From Epiperipatus broadwayi (Eukaryota; Onychophora; Udeonychophora; Euonychophora; Peripatidae): DNA of 64,000 bases. Where the stretch lies: NCBI GenBank assembly GCA_028023455.1, contig JAQFVV010006274.1, forward strand, positions 3,596,001-3,660,000, read 5' to 3'. A model generated the notes under the pieces. The model saw only the letters and a program-made list of their open reading frames with translations, was not told where the DNA came from and did not search any database. How positions within the stretch are numbered: position 1 is the stretch's first letter; each line of letters begins with the position of its first letter. The position numbers and the translations under genes are program-made. Below are positions 12,356 through 23,590 of the stretch, in pieces.

Positions 12356-13802
12356 AAAATAACTTTCAGCATTTATTTTTTATAGCGTCTGTATACAATT
12401 GTAATCACATTCATATCGGCTTTTTCAAACCAAATTGTGCAAACGCTTTTTGCGAGTGTTAAATAATAAATGAATACCCTCTGACCCATACAAGATATAG
12501 AATTTATACAGCAATAAAAGGAATCTCTTATTACTACGACTCAAATATTTATATATGAGCAAATCTGAAGTACTGGCACAGAAGGTGTGACTATAGAACA
12601 GTCACTTTGAATTACTATATATAACTTATGAATGAATGACACCGATGAAATTTACTAGAATTTACTGAACGTCATTCCAACTGAAATTAATCATATATAT
12701 AAATCAGCATTTATTTTTTATAGCGTCTGTATACAATTGTAATCACATTCATATCGGCTTTTTCAAACCAAATTGTGCAAACGCTTTTTGCGAGTGTTAA
12801 ATAATAAATGAATACCCTCTGACCCATACAAGATATAGAATTTATGCAGCAATAAAAGGAATCCTCTTATTACTACGACTCAAATATTTATATATGAGCA
12901 AATCTGAAGTACTGGCACAGAAGGTGTGACTATAGAACAGTCACTTTGAATTACTATATATAACTTATGAATGAATGACGCCGATGAAATTTACTAGAAT
13001 TTACTGAACGTCATTCCAACTGAAATTAATCATATATATAAATCAGCATTTATTTTTTATAGCGTCTGTATACAATTGTAATCACATTCATATCGGCTTT
13101 TTCAAACCAAATTGTGCAAACGCTTTTTGCGAGTGTTAAATAATAAATGAATACCCTCTGACCCATACAAGATATAGAATTTATGCAGCAATAAAAGGAA
13201 TCCTCTTATTACTACGACTCAAATATTTATATATGAGCAAATCTGAAGTACTGGCACAGAAGGTGTGACTATAGAACAGTCACTTTGAATTACTATATAT
13301 AACTTATGAATGAATGACGCCGATGAAATTTACTAAAATTTACTGCATAAATTCTATATCTTGTATGGGTCAGAGGGTATTCATTTATTATTTAACACTC
13401 GCAAAAAGCGTTTGCACAATTTGGTTTGAAAAAGCCAATATGAATGTGATTACAATTGTATACAGACGCTATAAAAAATAAATGCTGATATATATATATG
13501 ATTAATTTCAGTTGGAATGACGTTCAGTAAATTCTAGTAAATTTCATCGGCGTCATTCATTCATAAGTTATATATAGTAATTCAAAGTGACTGTTCTATA
13601 GTCACACCTTCTGTGCCAGTACTTCAGATTTGCTCATATATAAATATTTGAGTCGTAGTAATAAGAGATTCCTTTTATTGCTGCATAAATTCTATATCTT
13701 GTATGGGTCAGAGGGTATTCATTTATTATTTAACACTCGCAAAAAGCGTTTGCACAATTTGGTTTGAAAAAGCCGATATGAATGTGATTAAAATAACTTT
13801 CA
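12356..13802. mobile_element. Array of 338 bp units, three direct then inverted, inside a 13 bp target-site duplication
   Basis: The direct repeats AAAATAACTTTCA lie at 12356-12368 and 13790-13802. Between them, units starting GCATTTATTTTTTATAGCG begin at about 12369, 12707 and 13046 (period 338-339), almost identical. The third stops near 13343 and the sequence switches to the reverse complement for 447 bp, about 1.3 inverted units, ending inside a unit 30-odd bases short of its start. Each unit holds a hairpin GTGACT...AGTCAC and an 8 bp stem GAATGACG/CGTCATTC. No long open frame, poly(A) tail or clear hammerhead is visible. A 13 bp duplication is typical of target-primed reverse transcription (LINE- or Penelope-type), so retrotransposition is inferred. 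Confidence 0.85.
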
Positions 13803-16419
13803 TAATTTTGCAAATTATTTATTATAAAATATTTAAAATAATCCTATAATTTTACTTATAAAATATTCAAATTATATTAAAGAATTATATATTGATGTAT
13901 ATGCTATATTTATTCATTTCAGAATTTATCCCATAATAACATAGATGTTTCATTCCACCATTCTCTTTCTCAATCAAAAATACACATTCAACTTTTGAGT
14001 TCATTGATCTCTATTCATATATTTCTAGGAATATCAAATCATTCTTTTTCATCTTTCACTATAAAATCAATCAATAAATATTATTTGTGATAAAATTTTT
14101 CTTTTCTTTTGCATTCATAAATACTGACAACTTTCTACAGACCAGTTATTATTCTAATCAATTTCTAAACTATACCATTTACAATGTAATATCCAGTGGT
14201 GATTAATATTGATTATAGTGAGGGATATAAATACAACAATAACTCAAACTAATATGAATTATCATGGTTACGATGCTTTAAATCACACATTTATCATGTA
14301 TCCTAAATTCCAGTCATGGCTTCTATTTGAGCTCTTACTGAATTAGGGAATGAACACAACTGCCCATACACTAAATAGACAGAACTTTGGTTTTTATATT
14401 TAATTCATTAATTGTCGATAATATAATTCAAATATAATCTTTTTCCTCAATATCCCTAGCATCCAGAATTTAATTTTACAACTAATTTCCCAGAACATTA
14501 TCCTTCATCTTCCACATTCAGAATACTTTTCTTGACATCACAAAGAAATTCTTTATACTTTACATAAAATAATCTCCAACCTATTTGTAACCATCAACAT
14601 GAGCCAACAACCACATAAATCACTGCCAGGGTGACTTAAACTACCACAACTCATTCCAATATACATATTACTTCATTTTTTTTAGACTCAGTGATCAGGG
14701 AGAGGTAGATACTCTTAAAATTAGATTATTAACTATATGATTTTCCTGTGGCAAAACAAGACATCCAATGCCATATATATATAAAATACAAACACTTCAT
14801 TAGTATTAAAATTACCAACAAATAAACAAAAGAAATGACTACCACTTAATTAGGTTGCTAGACTCAAAAGATAGTGGAAATTATATTAATTGATGATTCC
14901 TTATATAAAAGTTTTAATATATAATGGATATATAAATAATGGACTTCAGGTGATGAACACATTTGATCTTTGGGGAAGATACTCCTCAAGCAGGTACATA
15001 ATAATAAATAAAGCAAGTTAAGTTTAATTAACTTTAGGAAAAGATGGTTAAATAGATAAACGCATAACTTTCATGATCATGACCAATAAAAGCTGAAATA
15101 TCAAGCTTTAATATACACAAGGGATAAGGAAGGCAGTACTGAGTTGCTAAAGTAATAAATTAAATAACAAGGTAAACTGGAATATGATCACCTCCGTGAT
15201 GTCATATCCAAATCTTATCATAAGGCAATGACGGGAATATATTCACTTTTGTGAAGGTGAATGGGTCATGGAATAAAGGAATGAACATCTTCATTTAACC
15301 CTTAATAACTCTCATTAACAGGCAGGAATGATCCAGTGCACTGACAACAAGAAATAATAAGACCCTCTGGGTCAGAAAAAAATGAATGTTCCTGCATTTG
15401 CGTGGAACTTATTTAGAATGAACTCATCAAATTAAATTTTTGAAGCAGGGATATATGCCTGCTGAAGAATGCAGTAAGATAATAAAGAAATTAGACAACC
15501 CAGTAATGCTATATTTATATATAATGAATATTTGACCTTAAAATTTAATCTACAAAACATAATTGGTCATGCCATAAGATTACAATATGCAAATATCCAT
15601 TATAAAGGCTTAATCAAGGCCTATGCAGTTATATATTTAAAATTTTGTAAAGAAATTACTCCCTGGTTAATCAGAGATTCGCCCATAGGTATCATATATA
15701 TATATATATATATATAAGGAATTATTGATATGATAGCCTACGATGATAATATATTGCATTGTGTTAAAGTTTTAAAGAATTAACTATCATATCATACAGT
15801 ATCCATATATATATTTGGTCTTTTTAAAACAGAAATGAAGTTTTAACTCTTAAACTTTGAAAGATTAAATTTTATTTTAAAAAAGCTGCAGGTTGTTTCT
15901 AAATCACCTGTACACTCTATACATATATAATTGTCTCTTCTAAAAGTAAATAAAGTTTTAACTTTTATTTTTAAAAAAAGTGTTTATGAACCATTCGTAA
16001 TTGTGTTAATGGCTGAGATTATGTATTTGAAATAACAGATTTGAATAGACAAGTTTGACTAGCAAATAATAAAAAAACAAATTAGAATCAGAGAGAGGGA
16101 TTTAAATATTTTACTTTTATTTAATTATTGGGCTTCAACTATTTTAGTCATTGAAATATTTTACTAAATTTCCCTCGTCTGATTCTTATATAATAAGTCT
16201 AGAAAAATTTAAGAAAAATCGAGTATATATTGCAATAGTCAATCTTATTATGTACAATTAATTAAGCATGCAGTAAGAAAATATTTAAATAATGCAATAA
16301 ATATCTAAATAATATGGTAAGAAACATATATAATGATTAATATATAATTTATGGAAGCAAAGAAAGTTTCATATTAAAGAGACTTTAATTGTTTACCCAT
16401 AGCATTATATACTAGTGTT
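13803..16419. other. Non-coding stretch
   Basis: Mixed AT-rich sequence with a (TA)n run at about 15695-15716. The 14940-15470 part is somewhat less AT-rich but has no recognisable gene or repeat. Confidence 0.5.
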
Positions 16420-16735
16420 TTCCTTTTGACGGTGATGGCATAGCATGTCAGCACTTTGGATGGTCAATTGTAGGCAAGGACTTGATCGGCCTAACATTCT
16501 ATAGAACAAGGAAGCCCCTTACTCAGCATCACTAGCGATGACCAGAGAAATTGCTGCGAATCTACTCCCTCATAGTTTGATGTAATTTAACAGCCTAAAC
16601 TTTACTATAATAAACTCTACAAGAAGTCTACAACAACTTTTCCAGAGGTTCACAATAACTCTTTCTGATGTTTACAATAACTAAACTCTACAAGAACTCT
16701 ACAACAACTCTTCCAGAAGTTCACAATAATAATCT
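16420..16735. repeat. Unclassified GC-richer repeat block with a 71 bp tandem
   Basis: Base composition rises sharply against the flanks (GGCATAGCATGTCAGCACTT...GATGACCAGAGAAATTGC). It is followed by about 1.7 copies of a 71 bp unit, AAACTCTACAAGAA...TCTACAACAAC...TTCCAGA(A/G)GTTCACAATAA, at about 16612 and 16683. It may be part of an LTR or other element end, but no partner is in the window. Confidence 0.5.
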
Positions 16736-19700
16736 TTTTTTTCTTTTTTGTCCTATATATATATATCTCAAAAAACAAAGTCATCCAGATCTTTCCAAAT
16801 TAATTTATTAATTTAAACTTAAGGAAATTTTTTTTATATTATCTAATAGAATCTTGTTGATTATAATCTTAATGCAATTTAATGTTGAAATTTTATTAAT
16901 TGCATTTTTAATTAAATTCTGGATGTCTTTGATTTTATCAATTTCCCCAGTAATTACACTTTTGTCACCTTTTATTGTAAGGACAATACTATACAAAATA
17001 TAAATTCTAAAATTAGAATTTAGTACCTACATTCTTTTAATGTCAGTTAATATTTTAATTAATCAGAAAGTTAAACTTTCTTTGCTGATTTGAACCCCCA
17101 TTTTTTTCACTCATAATTAAATTACGTAATAAAATTTACATTTTATAATATTATTTTTTATACGTTGTATTTTTTTTTTTAAATTCTTTAAGATTTTTTT
17201 GTCTTAATAGCAAATATATATACATGTAGCACATATATATACACATGTATATATATGACTGCTTCACTACATTTCCAAAATAAATATCAAATAAGTCAAG
17301 AAGATTCAAAAACATTGTATACACAAATGATTTCATTACATATCCATCGTTATCATACATTCATTCACTTATATCATACTACTAAATAATTCAGCGATCA
17401 GTTTTCATTTATTGTATCCAAACAGATACTGCCTATAATAATATCTTAAATACTTATAATCATGTTTAAAAATATGCATACTTAAGTATTTATAAAATTG
17501 TTAACACACCTGGTATTTTCTACCTTTATATTGCATTCATAAAACAATTAATATACTTCTAATCATATAAATATGATCCTATCTAATTTTAATACTCAAA
17601 CAATATGAAAAACAAACCAAAATATACATTAAAATATTAAAATGCATAATAATTTACCTTTAATCCCAACAATTATTGGAATTAAATACAGTGATTCCTT
17701 TTCTTCTTGGTCGTCTGAAATTTTTTGAAACCTATTATTATTTTATATTTTCTAAATAAATATTTCAATCTTAAAACTAAGCTTATTTCTAAACAAACAT
17801 GTTAATTGAATATTATTTCTAATAAAAAATATTAATACTAAAAATAGAAAAATAATAATAAATTCAAAGCTACATAAAGTTCTTGTTTGCTTTCATTCCT
17901 CCAGCACCGTCGATAAAAAAAAAAAAAAAAAGGGAGCTCACTCCATTGCTTTTGACTACAAAAAAGTTTGAACAAAACCTCTCTTCTCTGCCACATTGAA
18001 CAAACTCCATAATAGACCAAATTAAATCTTTAAAAATCCCAAGGAAACTGTTTATCCATACTTGATAAATAGTCTAAGTCCATTTTTTTAGCATTTCGAG
18101 TAAAACATATTTCAAAAGCTAACATCCATTAAAATAAATTTTATATTAACCAATAATTTCCATATGTACATTTATCCATGCTTGTCCAGACTTATGATAA
18201 AAAAATATATATGACAAGATTAATATTTCCCCAAGAAGTGCTTATAAACATTTTCAAAAATAAGATAATTTATCATTTAATGAAATTTTTAGCAGACAAC
18301 TTTCATCCAAACTTCATTTCCATGTATATGATCGTATTTAAATGGCAATATTTTCTAACGACATTTGCTACAAAATTCAAGATTTTTATCTTTTCTAACA
18401 CACACATATTAATTAAATATTTTCTTGCAATATTATACAATCTCTTCACTCAGGTAATGTTTTATAAAAGACATAAAGATAATCTTAAGATAATATTAAA
18501 ATTTGTTCTTTCTTTCAAATAGGAAAATTCTTTTAGAATGTAAAATTCAAAAAACATTTTCTCTTCAACTTGACATACACAATTTTAAAATATAATGTTC
18601 ATTTAGGCTATTTTCTTTTAAATGAATTAGTAATGGAAAACATTTTTCCAGATGCTTTTGCAGATAATATAAAATATATTCAGATTTATAAAGTTCCATC
18701 ATATGTATTTAATTTATTTGTATAATATCACTTCTATTCTTTCTTTTCTTTTAAAGTACGTATAACTTATTAAATAGTTTTCAACAATTATCCTCAACAT
18801 AATAATAATAATAGGATAAAAATTTCATGGCAGTGTATATTTATGTAAATTTATCATAATTGTTGAATGTAAATGTTCTCTCACTTCACACATACAAATA
18901 ACATTAAATATAAAGTTTTTACTACTCCTTAGGTTTTTCTGAATGATATGGTTGAAATTTTTATGGTTTCTTCTAGGCATTATGCCATTAATAAGATAAT
19001 AACTATTGGTCTTCATAAAATTACCATGGTTTTGTTAAGCTTCATTATGAAAACATTACTGACAAGGAATTAACTCATTTACCCATTCATGGGATACATT
19101 ACAATTATTATTTTAAATTATTTTTTAAACTTTTACTAAAAAAATATTTTATAAAAATATAAACTTAAATTAAGATAGATTAAAAATAAGACAAGATGAA
19201 AACTAAACTGTCTAGACTGATTGAACAACTTTATTTATCCCTTCCTTATCCAGTAATTTCATTGGTTAATCCAAGTTATTCTTTGATACTAATTTACATA
19301 TCTACTACTTGTCTGTCTACAAAATAATTTAAATAATATGACTGATTATTTTTTATATTATATAAAATTTATTTAATATTCTATAATATAAAATATCTAT
19401 TTTAAACATTAAAATATTTTAAATAATGTGAATATTAATTTTAAAATAGAAAATATTATTTATTCAACATAATAATTTTAACTGCTATTTTTAAAATAAA
19501 ATTCACAATTTTTTTTGCAACATTTAATGTATCTAATTTTTTATTAACAAGGAACTAAAAATTAATATTTCATATCTTTGTTGGATTGAGTGTGAGAAGT
19601 GAATGATCATTAATGGATATTCTAAAAAAGTATTTTATGATTTTTAAATATATTTTTTATAGGGAGGGCCTAACTTTATGTTACAAAAAAATATCTCAAA

Positions 19701-20519
19701 GACACTTTAAAGAAGTGCACTAATTGATTTATTTTATTGGGATGATATAATATAAGATTAAATGCCATGGACATCTACAATTATATAAGATTTTGAATTA
19801 TTTTACAAAATAAAGTTCACTGCAGAAGAAGTTTAAATACAGACTAAAGAACCAGCATGTGATAAATGTAAATGTATTTGTGCTTCATGGATTGGTTTAT
19901 ATTGACATTGCAAAACACATCTGTTTTTGTATGTGTCTTTTTAGATAGAATGGTCATAATTGTTTATAAACGGTAGCTAATTTTATAGTGATAATGATAG
20001 TTAATAATTAGAAAAATAAGTTTTTTTTTAAAAAAAGGAGCAAAGTAATAGCAATTCTAAATTAGAAAATGTTATAATGTTCAATATTATAGCTTAGATG
20101 ATATTATTGATGAACAGAATTGTAATTTTGAGGTTAAAACCAGTCACAAGATGTAATTCCATTTTTTATAAATTGTTTATCTATTAACTCTCCATATTGG
20201 AATACTTTTCTTGTTATTTTTCACTTAATCAAATTAGACACTATTTTTACTTATCTATTTTCTGTTACATGTTGCAATCTTCCAAACATTTTAAATTTAT
20301 TTTTAATTTTTATCATCCCATATTCTTGAATAGTTTCTTTTGCTGTCAACAATTCATTATCCAAAATATATCTACCTTTTTTTTATATTCTAGCTAAAAA
20401 TTTCTGAGTTCTCTGGTCTACACAAAGTGCATCATTTCCAAACATTAAAACAGATACCACCACTTCTTTCCAAATTAATTTATATTTCTCTTTTTTTTTT
20501 TTAGAAACATACAAATAAT
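16736..20519. other. AT-rich non-coding stretch
   Basis: Contains an (A)n run near 17917-17931 and many AT palindromes. An open frame of 114 codons at 18178-18522 has no initiation or splice context and an AT-driven composition, so it is not called. Confidence 0.5.
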
Positions 20520-20965
20520 TATATAATTAAACTACAAGTATAATGCATGTACTGAACTTTTACATGTAATTGGAATGGATTTGAACACTGACTTTCTAGT
20601 TCCCTTCACTTATCCATTCCCTCCTATATAATTGATACACATAACCGCATACATGTGAAAAAGATAAATGATCTCCACTATATGTATTTTATGCTGAACC
20701 AGCATTCATCAGTTGGTCCATATCACCATCTCCCACACCTATGTGTAATCAGTGCTCAGTTTATATTAAGATATCAAATCTTTAAACATTAATGGACAGA
20801 CTTCAATCTTCTCCACCTCCAAATCTGATGATGTAATAATCAAATCCCTTGTTGATGCCAATATTGTTGTCATAATCATGTTGACTTTAAATCACTCTGA
20901 TTCCTCCTATATAGGACCCTTAATATATCAATTTAAATATACAGAAGAGTGATGGGCAGAATTCA
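20520..20965 (-). repeat. Family B unit, minus orientation
   Basis: The reverse complement aligns along its full length with the plus-strand units at 29041-30061: GGTCCTATA, CAGAGTGA, CAATATTGGCATCA, GAAGTCTGTCCATTAA, ATCTTAATATAAACTGAGCACTGATTA, CCAACTGATGA, then TGTTCAAATCC. The ribozyme core CUGAUGA is kept, but the following GAAA has become AAAA, so the ribozyme is probably dead. It is followed head to tail, about 454 bp on, by a second minus unit. Confidence 0.8.
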
Positions 20966-22762
20966 ACCTGAATCTGTAATAATTAAACTACAAGTATAAT
21001 GTATATACGAACTTTTAGATATAATTAGAATGGATTTTAACACAGACTTTCAAGCTCCCTTCAGCAATCCATTCCATCTTATAAAATTGATACACATGAT
21101 CATTCGTCTCTAATATACATACACTTGGGTCTCGTTTTATGCAATAGATAGGTTCCTCAGAAAACACATGCAAACAAAATCGCGCAAAAATAGACGTAAC
21201 TTACATTGAAAAAGGGAGTATGCGGTCTGTGATTTTTCAAAATTCATGTAAAAGCAAAGCACCAACGTAAAATTACTTTAAAATTCGCGAAAAAAAAAAT
21301 TAGGAAATAAAATATGACTAATAAAAAATTTCAAATTTGAAAAAAATTGATACAAGACAAACTTTTTTTAACTATAATATTTAATTTTATTCAAAATAAT
21401 ATATTTTTATGCATAATTTAACTATAATATTTAATTTTATTCAAAATGATATATTTTTATGCATAATTTACAGTGCAGTAATTTACATTTTTTTATACAC
21501 GTTTTAATTATTATCGCTAAAAAATCAGATTCTCACAAGAGGAAATACAACTAGCACCAAGTTCACTCTCATGTTGTGTTAATGGTTTTCTGTTGACAAT
21601 GTAATTAGTAATTAATCTTTGAGACAATGATTTTATTAATTGTTTATGAACTTAGACTTACGATAATAAAAAGACATTTATTCACCACTGCTGGGAAAAA
21701 TTTAATTAAAACTAACAACTAAAAATTAAATTCTTATTTTTGTCTTTAATTTTTTAATTTTCAGTTCCGTTTAAAAATCAAATTTCGTTTTACATCACAT
21801 TAATTGAAGTCGCCGTAAGTAATTTTTAAATTGTTAATTACAACTAAAAATCAGATTTTAATTTTTAATTGTCAAATTTAATTGTGTCCACTGCTATTAT
21901 CACCTTTTAAAAATAAACTTGTGGACACTAAATGATTAATAATTGATTATGTTCTTTTTTAAAAAGCAAAAACAGAATGTGATTTAAAATGCAAAATTAA
22001 CACACACAATGTTTGAACATATTTACATTATAATCTTGTAAAATTTAATGTGTGTATACATAAAATGTGGAAATCATGATTTTAATTTCATTATTGCATA
22101 AAATCTTACTATTATATTATAAATCACTGAAAATATTGAAATTACTAAGATGAAAGTCGAATTCCAATAATGTGCTATTACTTTCAATATAACATAAGTG
22201 CGTGAAATTTATTATTTAAAGTAATAGCGCATTATCGGAGTTCAACTTCCGGTGAAACATGAATCGCATAACTTCAAAATCGTGTTAAATAAGTCCGCGT
22301 AAAAAGAGACCCAGGAGTATTTCATGCTGAACTAGCAACTAGCAATTGGTGCAGATCATCATCTCTCATACAAATATATAATCAGTGCTCAGTTTATATT
22401 AAGATGGCAAGGATTTGAGCATTCCATCGTAAGATTTTTAGTCATGGATGGCTGAAGAGATGGAGGGTGGTGAAGATTGAAGCCTGTTCATTAAAGTTTG
22501 AAGATTTGCTGTCTTAATATAAACTAAGCACTGATTATATATGTGTGTGAGACATGATGATCTGGACTAACTAATGAGTGCTGATTCAGCATGAAATACA
22601 TATATTGGAGATCATTTATCTTTTATGTTGTCATGTGTATTGATTATATAAAATGGAATGGATGGGAGCTTGAAAGTCTGTGTTCAAATCCATTCTAATT
22701 ACATCTAAAAATTCAGCATATAAATTATACTTCTAGTTTAATTATCACAGATTCAACCTGAA
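20961..22762. mobile_element. Family B foldback element with 12 bp target-site duplication, split by a DNA transposon
   Basis: ATTCAACCTGAA occurs at 20961-20972 and 22751-22762. The element between them has inverted ends, CTGTAATAATTAAACTA at the left and its near complement TAGTTTAATTATCACAG at the right. The left arm is a minus-oriented family B unit and the right arm (about 22430-22745) a plus-oriented one. The left arm is interrupted at 21122-22317 by the TA-flanked 1.2 kb transposon. The right-arm ribozyme reads CTAATGA and the left-arm core is lost, so both are inactive. Confidence 0.8.
21122..22317. mobile_element. 1.2 kb TA-flanked non-autonomous DNA transposon, copy 1
   Basis: Terminal inverted repeats CACTTGGGTCTCGTTTTA at the left and TAAAAAGAGACCCAGGAG at the right, flanked by TA on both sides (21120-21121 and 22318-22319). 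Removing the element and one TA restores the family B sequence AATATACATATTTCATGCTG, a clean empty-site proof of insertion and of a TA target duplication. The interior is AT-rich without a transposase. A 50 bp internal segment (TAACTATAATATTTAATTTT...) is duplicated at about 21369 and 21419. TA targeting fits the IS630-Tc1-mariner superfamily; the family itself is not recognised. Confidence 0.9.
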
Positions 22763-23240
22763 ATCGTGATCCACCGACTGATCACAAAGCCAATTTTGGT
22801 CGATCGCGAGGCCAATCTGACCAGAACTGTTGGGTAACGAGTGAAACAAATTAAGTCAAGATTTTCAAGTTTTTTTTATATTTTTGTTTTTGTTCTAATT
22901 TTTTTTTTCAATTCTAGATAGGTGAAGTCCACTAAGTCATATCATTATTGAAAATAATATTTTAAAACTTGACTTAATGTAGCTAATTTGAATTAATAAA
23001 TATTGTTAATAATTTAATTACTCATGTTGCTTTAATTTCCCCGGACATGAGTTTTTTTGGCCCTTTAAATAATTATTTTTTACTAGGTAGATATATAAAA
23101 TTGTATGTATTTTACACCTCCCTCCACTTAGACTATGCCTATGACAACAAGTCGATCGCCTATGACAACAAATCGATCGCAACACATTTTTAAAATAAAA
23201 AGTAAATCTTATGAACACAAAAGTTGGCCAACCCTGCTAT
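22763..23240. repeat. Possible hAT-type transposon remnant with a 21 bp tandem
   Basis: GATCGCGAGGCCAATCTG near 22800 and two copies of a 21 bp unit, CTATGACAACAA(G/A)TCGATCGC, at 23139-23159 and 23160-23180 precede AGTTGGCCAACCCTGCTA (23221-23238). The reverse complement of that last motif, TAGCAGGGTTGGCCAACT, resembles hAT transposon termini. No matching left end or transposase was found, so the class is a guess. Confidence 0.35.
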
Positions 23241-23590
23241 ATATGATGGGTCATAGTGACTTACTTAAAGTCAACATGAATATTGGCATCAACAATGGAT
23301 TTGAGCATTCCATCATAAGATTTTCAATAATATGGAGGGTGGAGAAGATTGAAGCCTGTCCATTAAAATTCGAAAATGTTCTATTTTAATATAAACTGAG
23401 AATTGATTATATATTTGTGTGGGTGATGATGATCGCCAACTGATAAGTGCTGATTCATTATGAAATGCATGTATTGGAGATCATTTATCTTTTTCATATG
23501 TATGTGGTTGTGTGTATTGATTATATAAGATGGAGTAGATAGTTTAAGGTAGCTCGAAAGTCCATGTTTAAATCCATCCTCAATAATTAG
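23241..23590 (+). repeat. Family B unit, plus orientation (decayed)
   Basis: Aligns with the 29041-30061 units: GGGTCATAGTGACTTA, AATATTGGCATCAAC, GAAGCCTGTCCATTAAAA, TTAATATAAACTGAG, then a B-box-like GTTTAAATCCATC. The ribozyme core reads CTGATAA and the downstream GAAA region is intact, so cleavage is unlikely. Confidence 0.75.

Noticed and set aside
12369-13789. A hammerhead in the 338 bp units: CCGATGA enclosed by an 8 bp stem GAATGACG/CGTCATTC
   Set aside because: The second core base is C instead of U, there is no stem III, and GAA abuts stem I with no UH cleavage site. It may be a decayed or different structure, but does not meet hammerhead rules.
12356-13802. CRISPR-like regular repeat array
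   Set aside because: Units are contiguous 338 bp repeats without spacers, partly inverted, in eukaryotic intron-type DNA.
18178-18522. 114-codon open frame on the plus strand
   Set aside because: Phe/Ile/Lys/Asn-rich composition expected from AT-rich non-coding DNA, no recognisable domain and no splice context.
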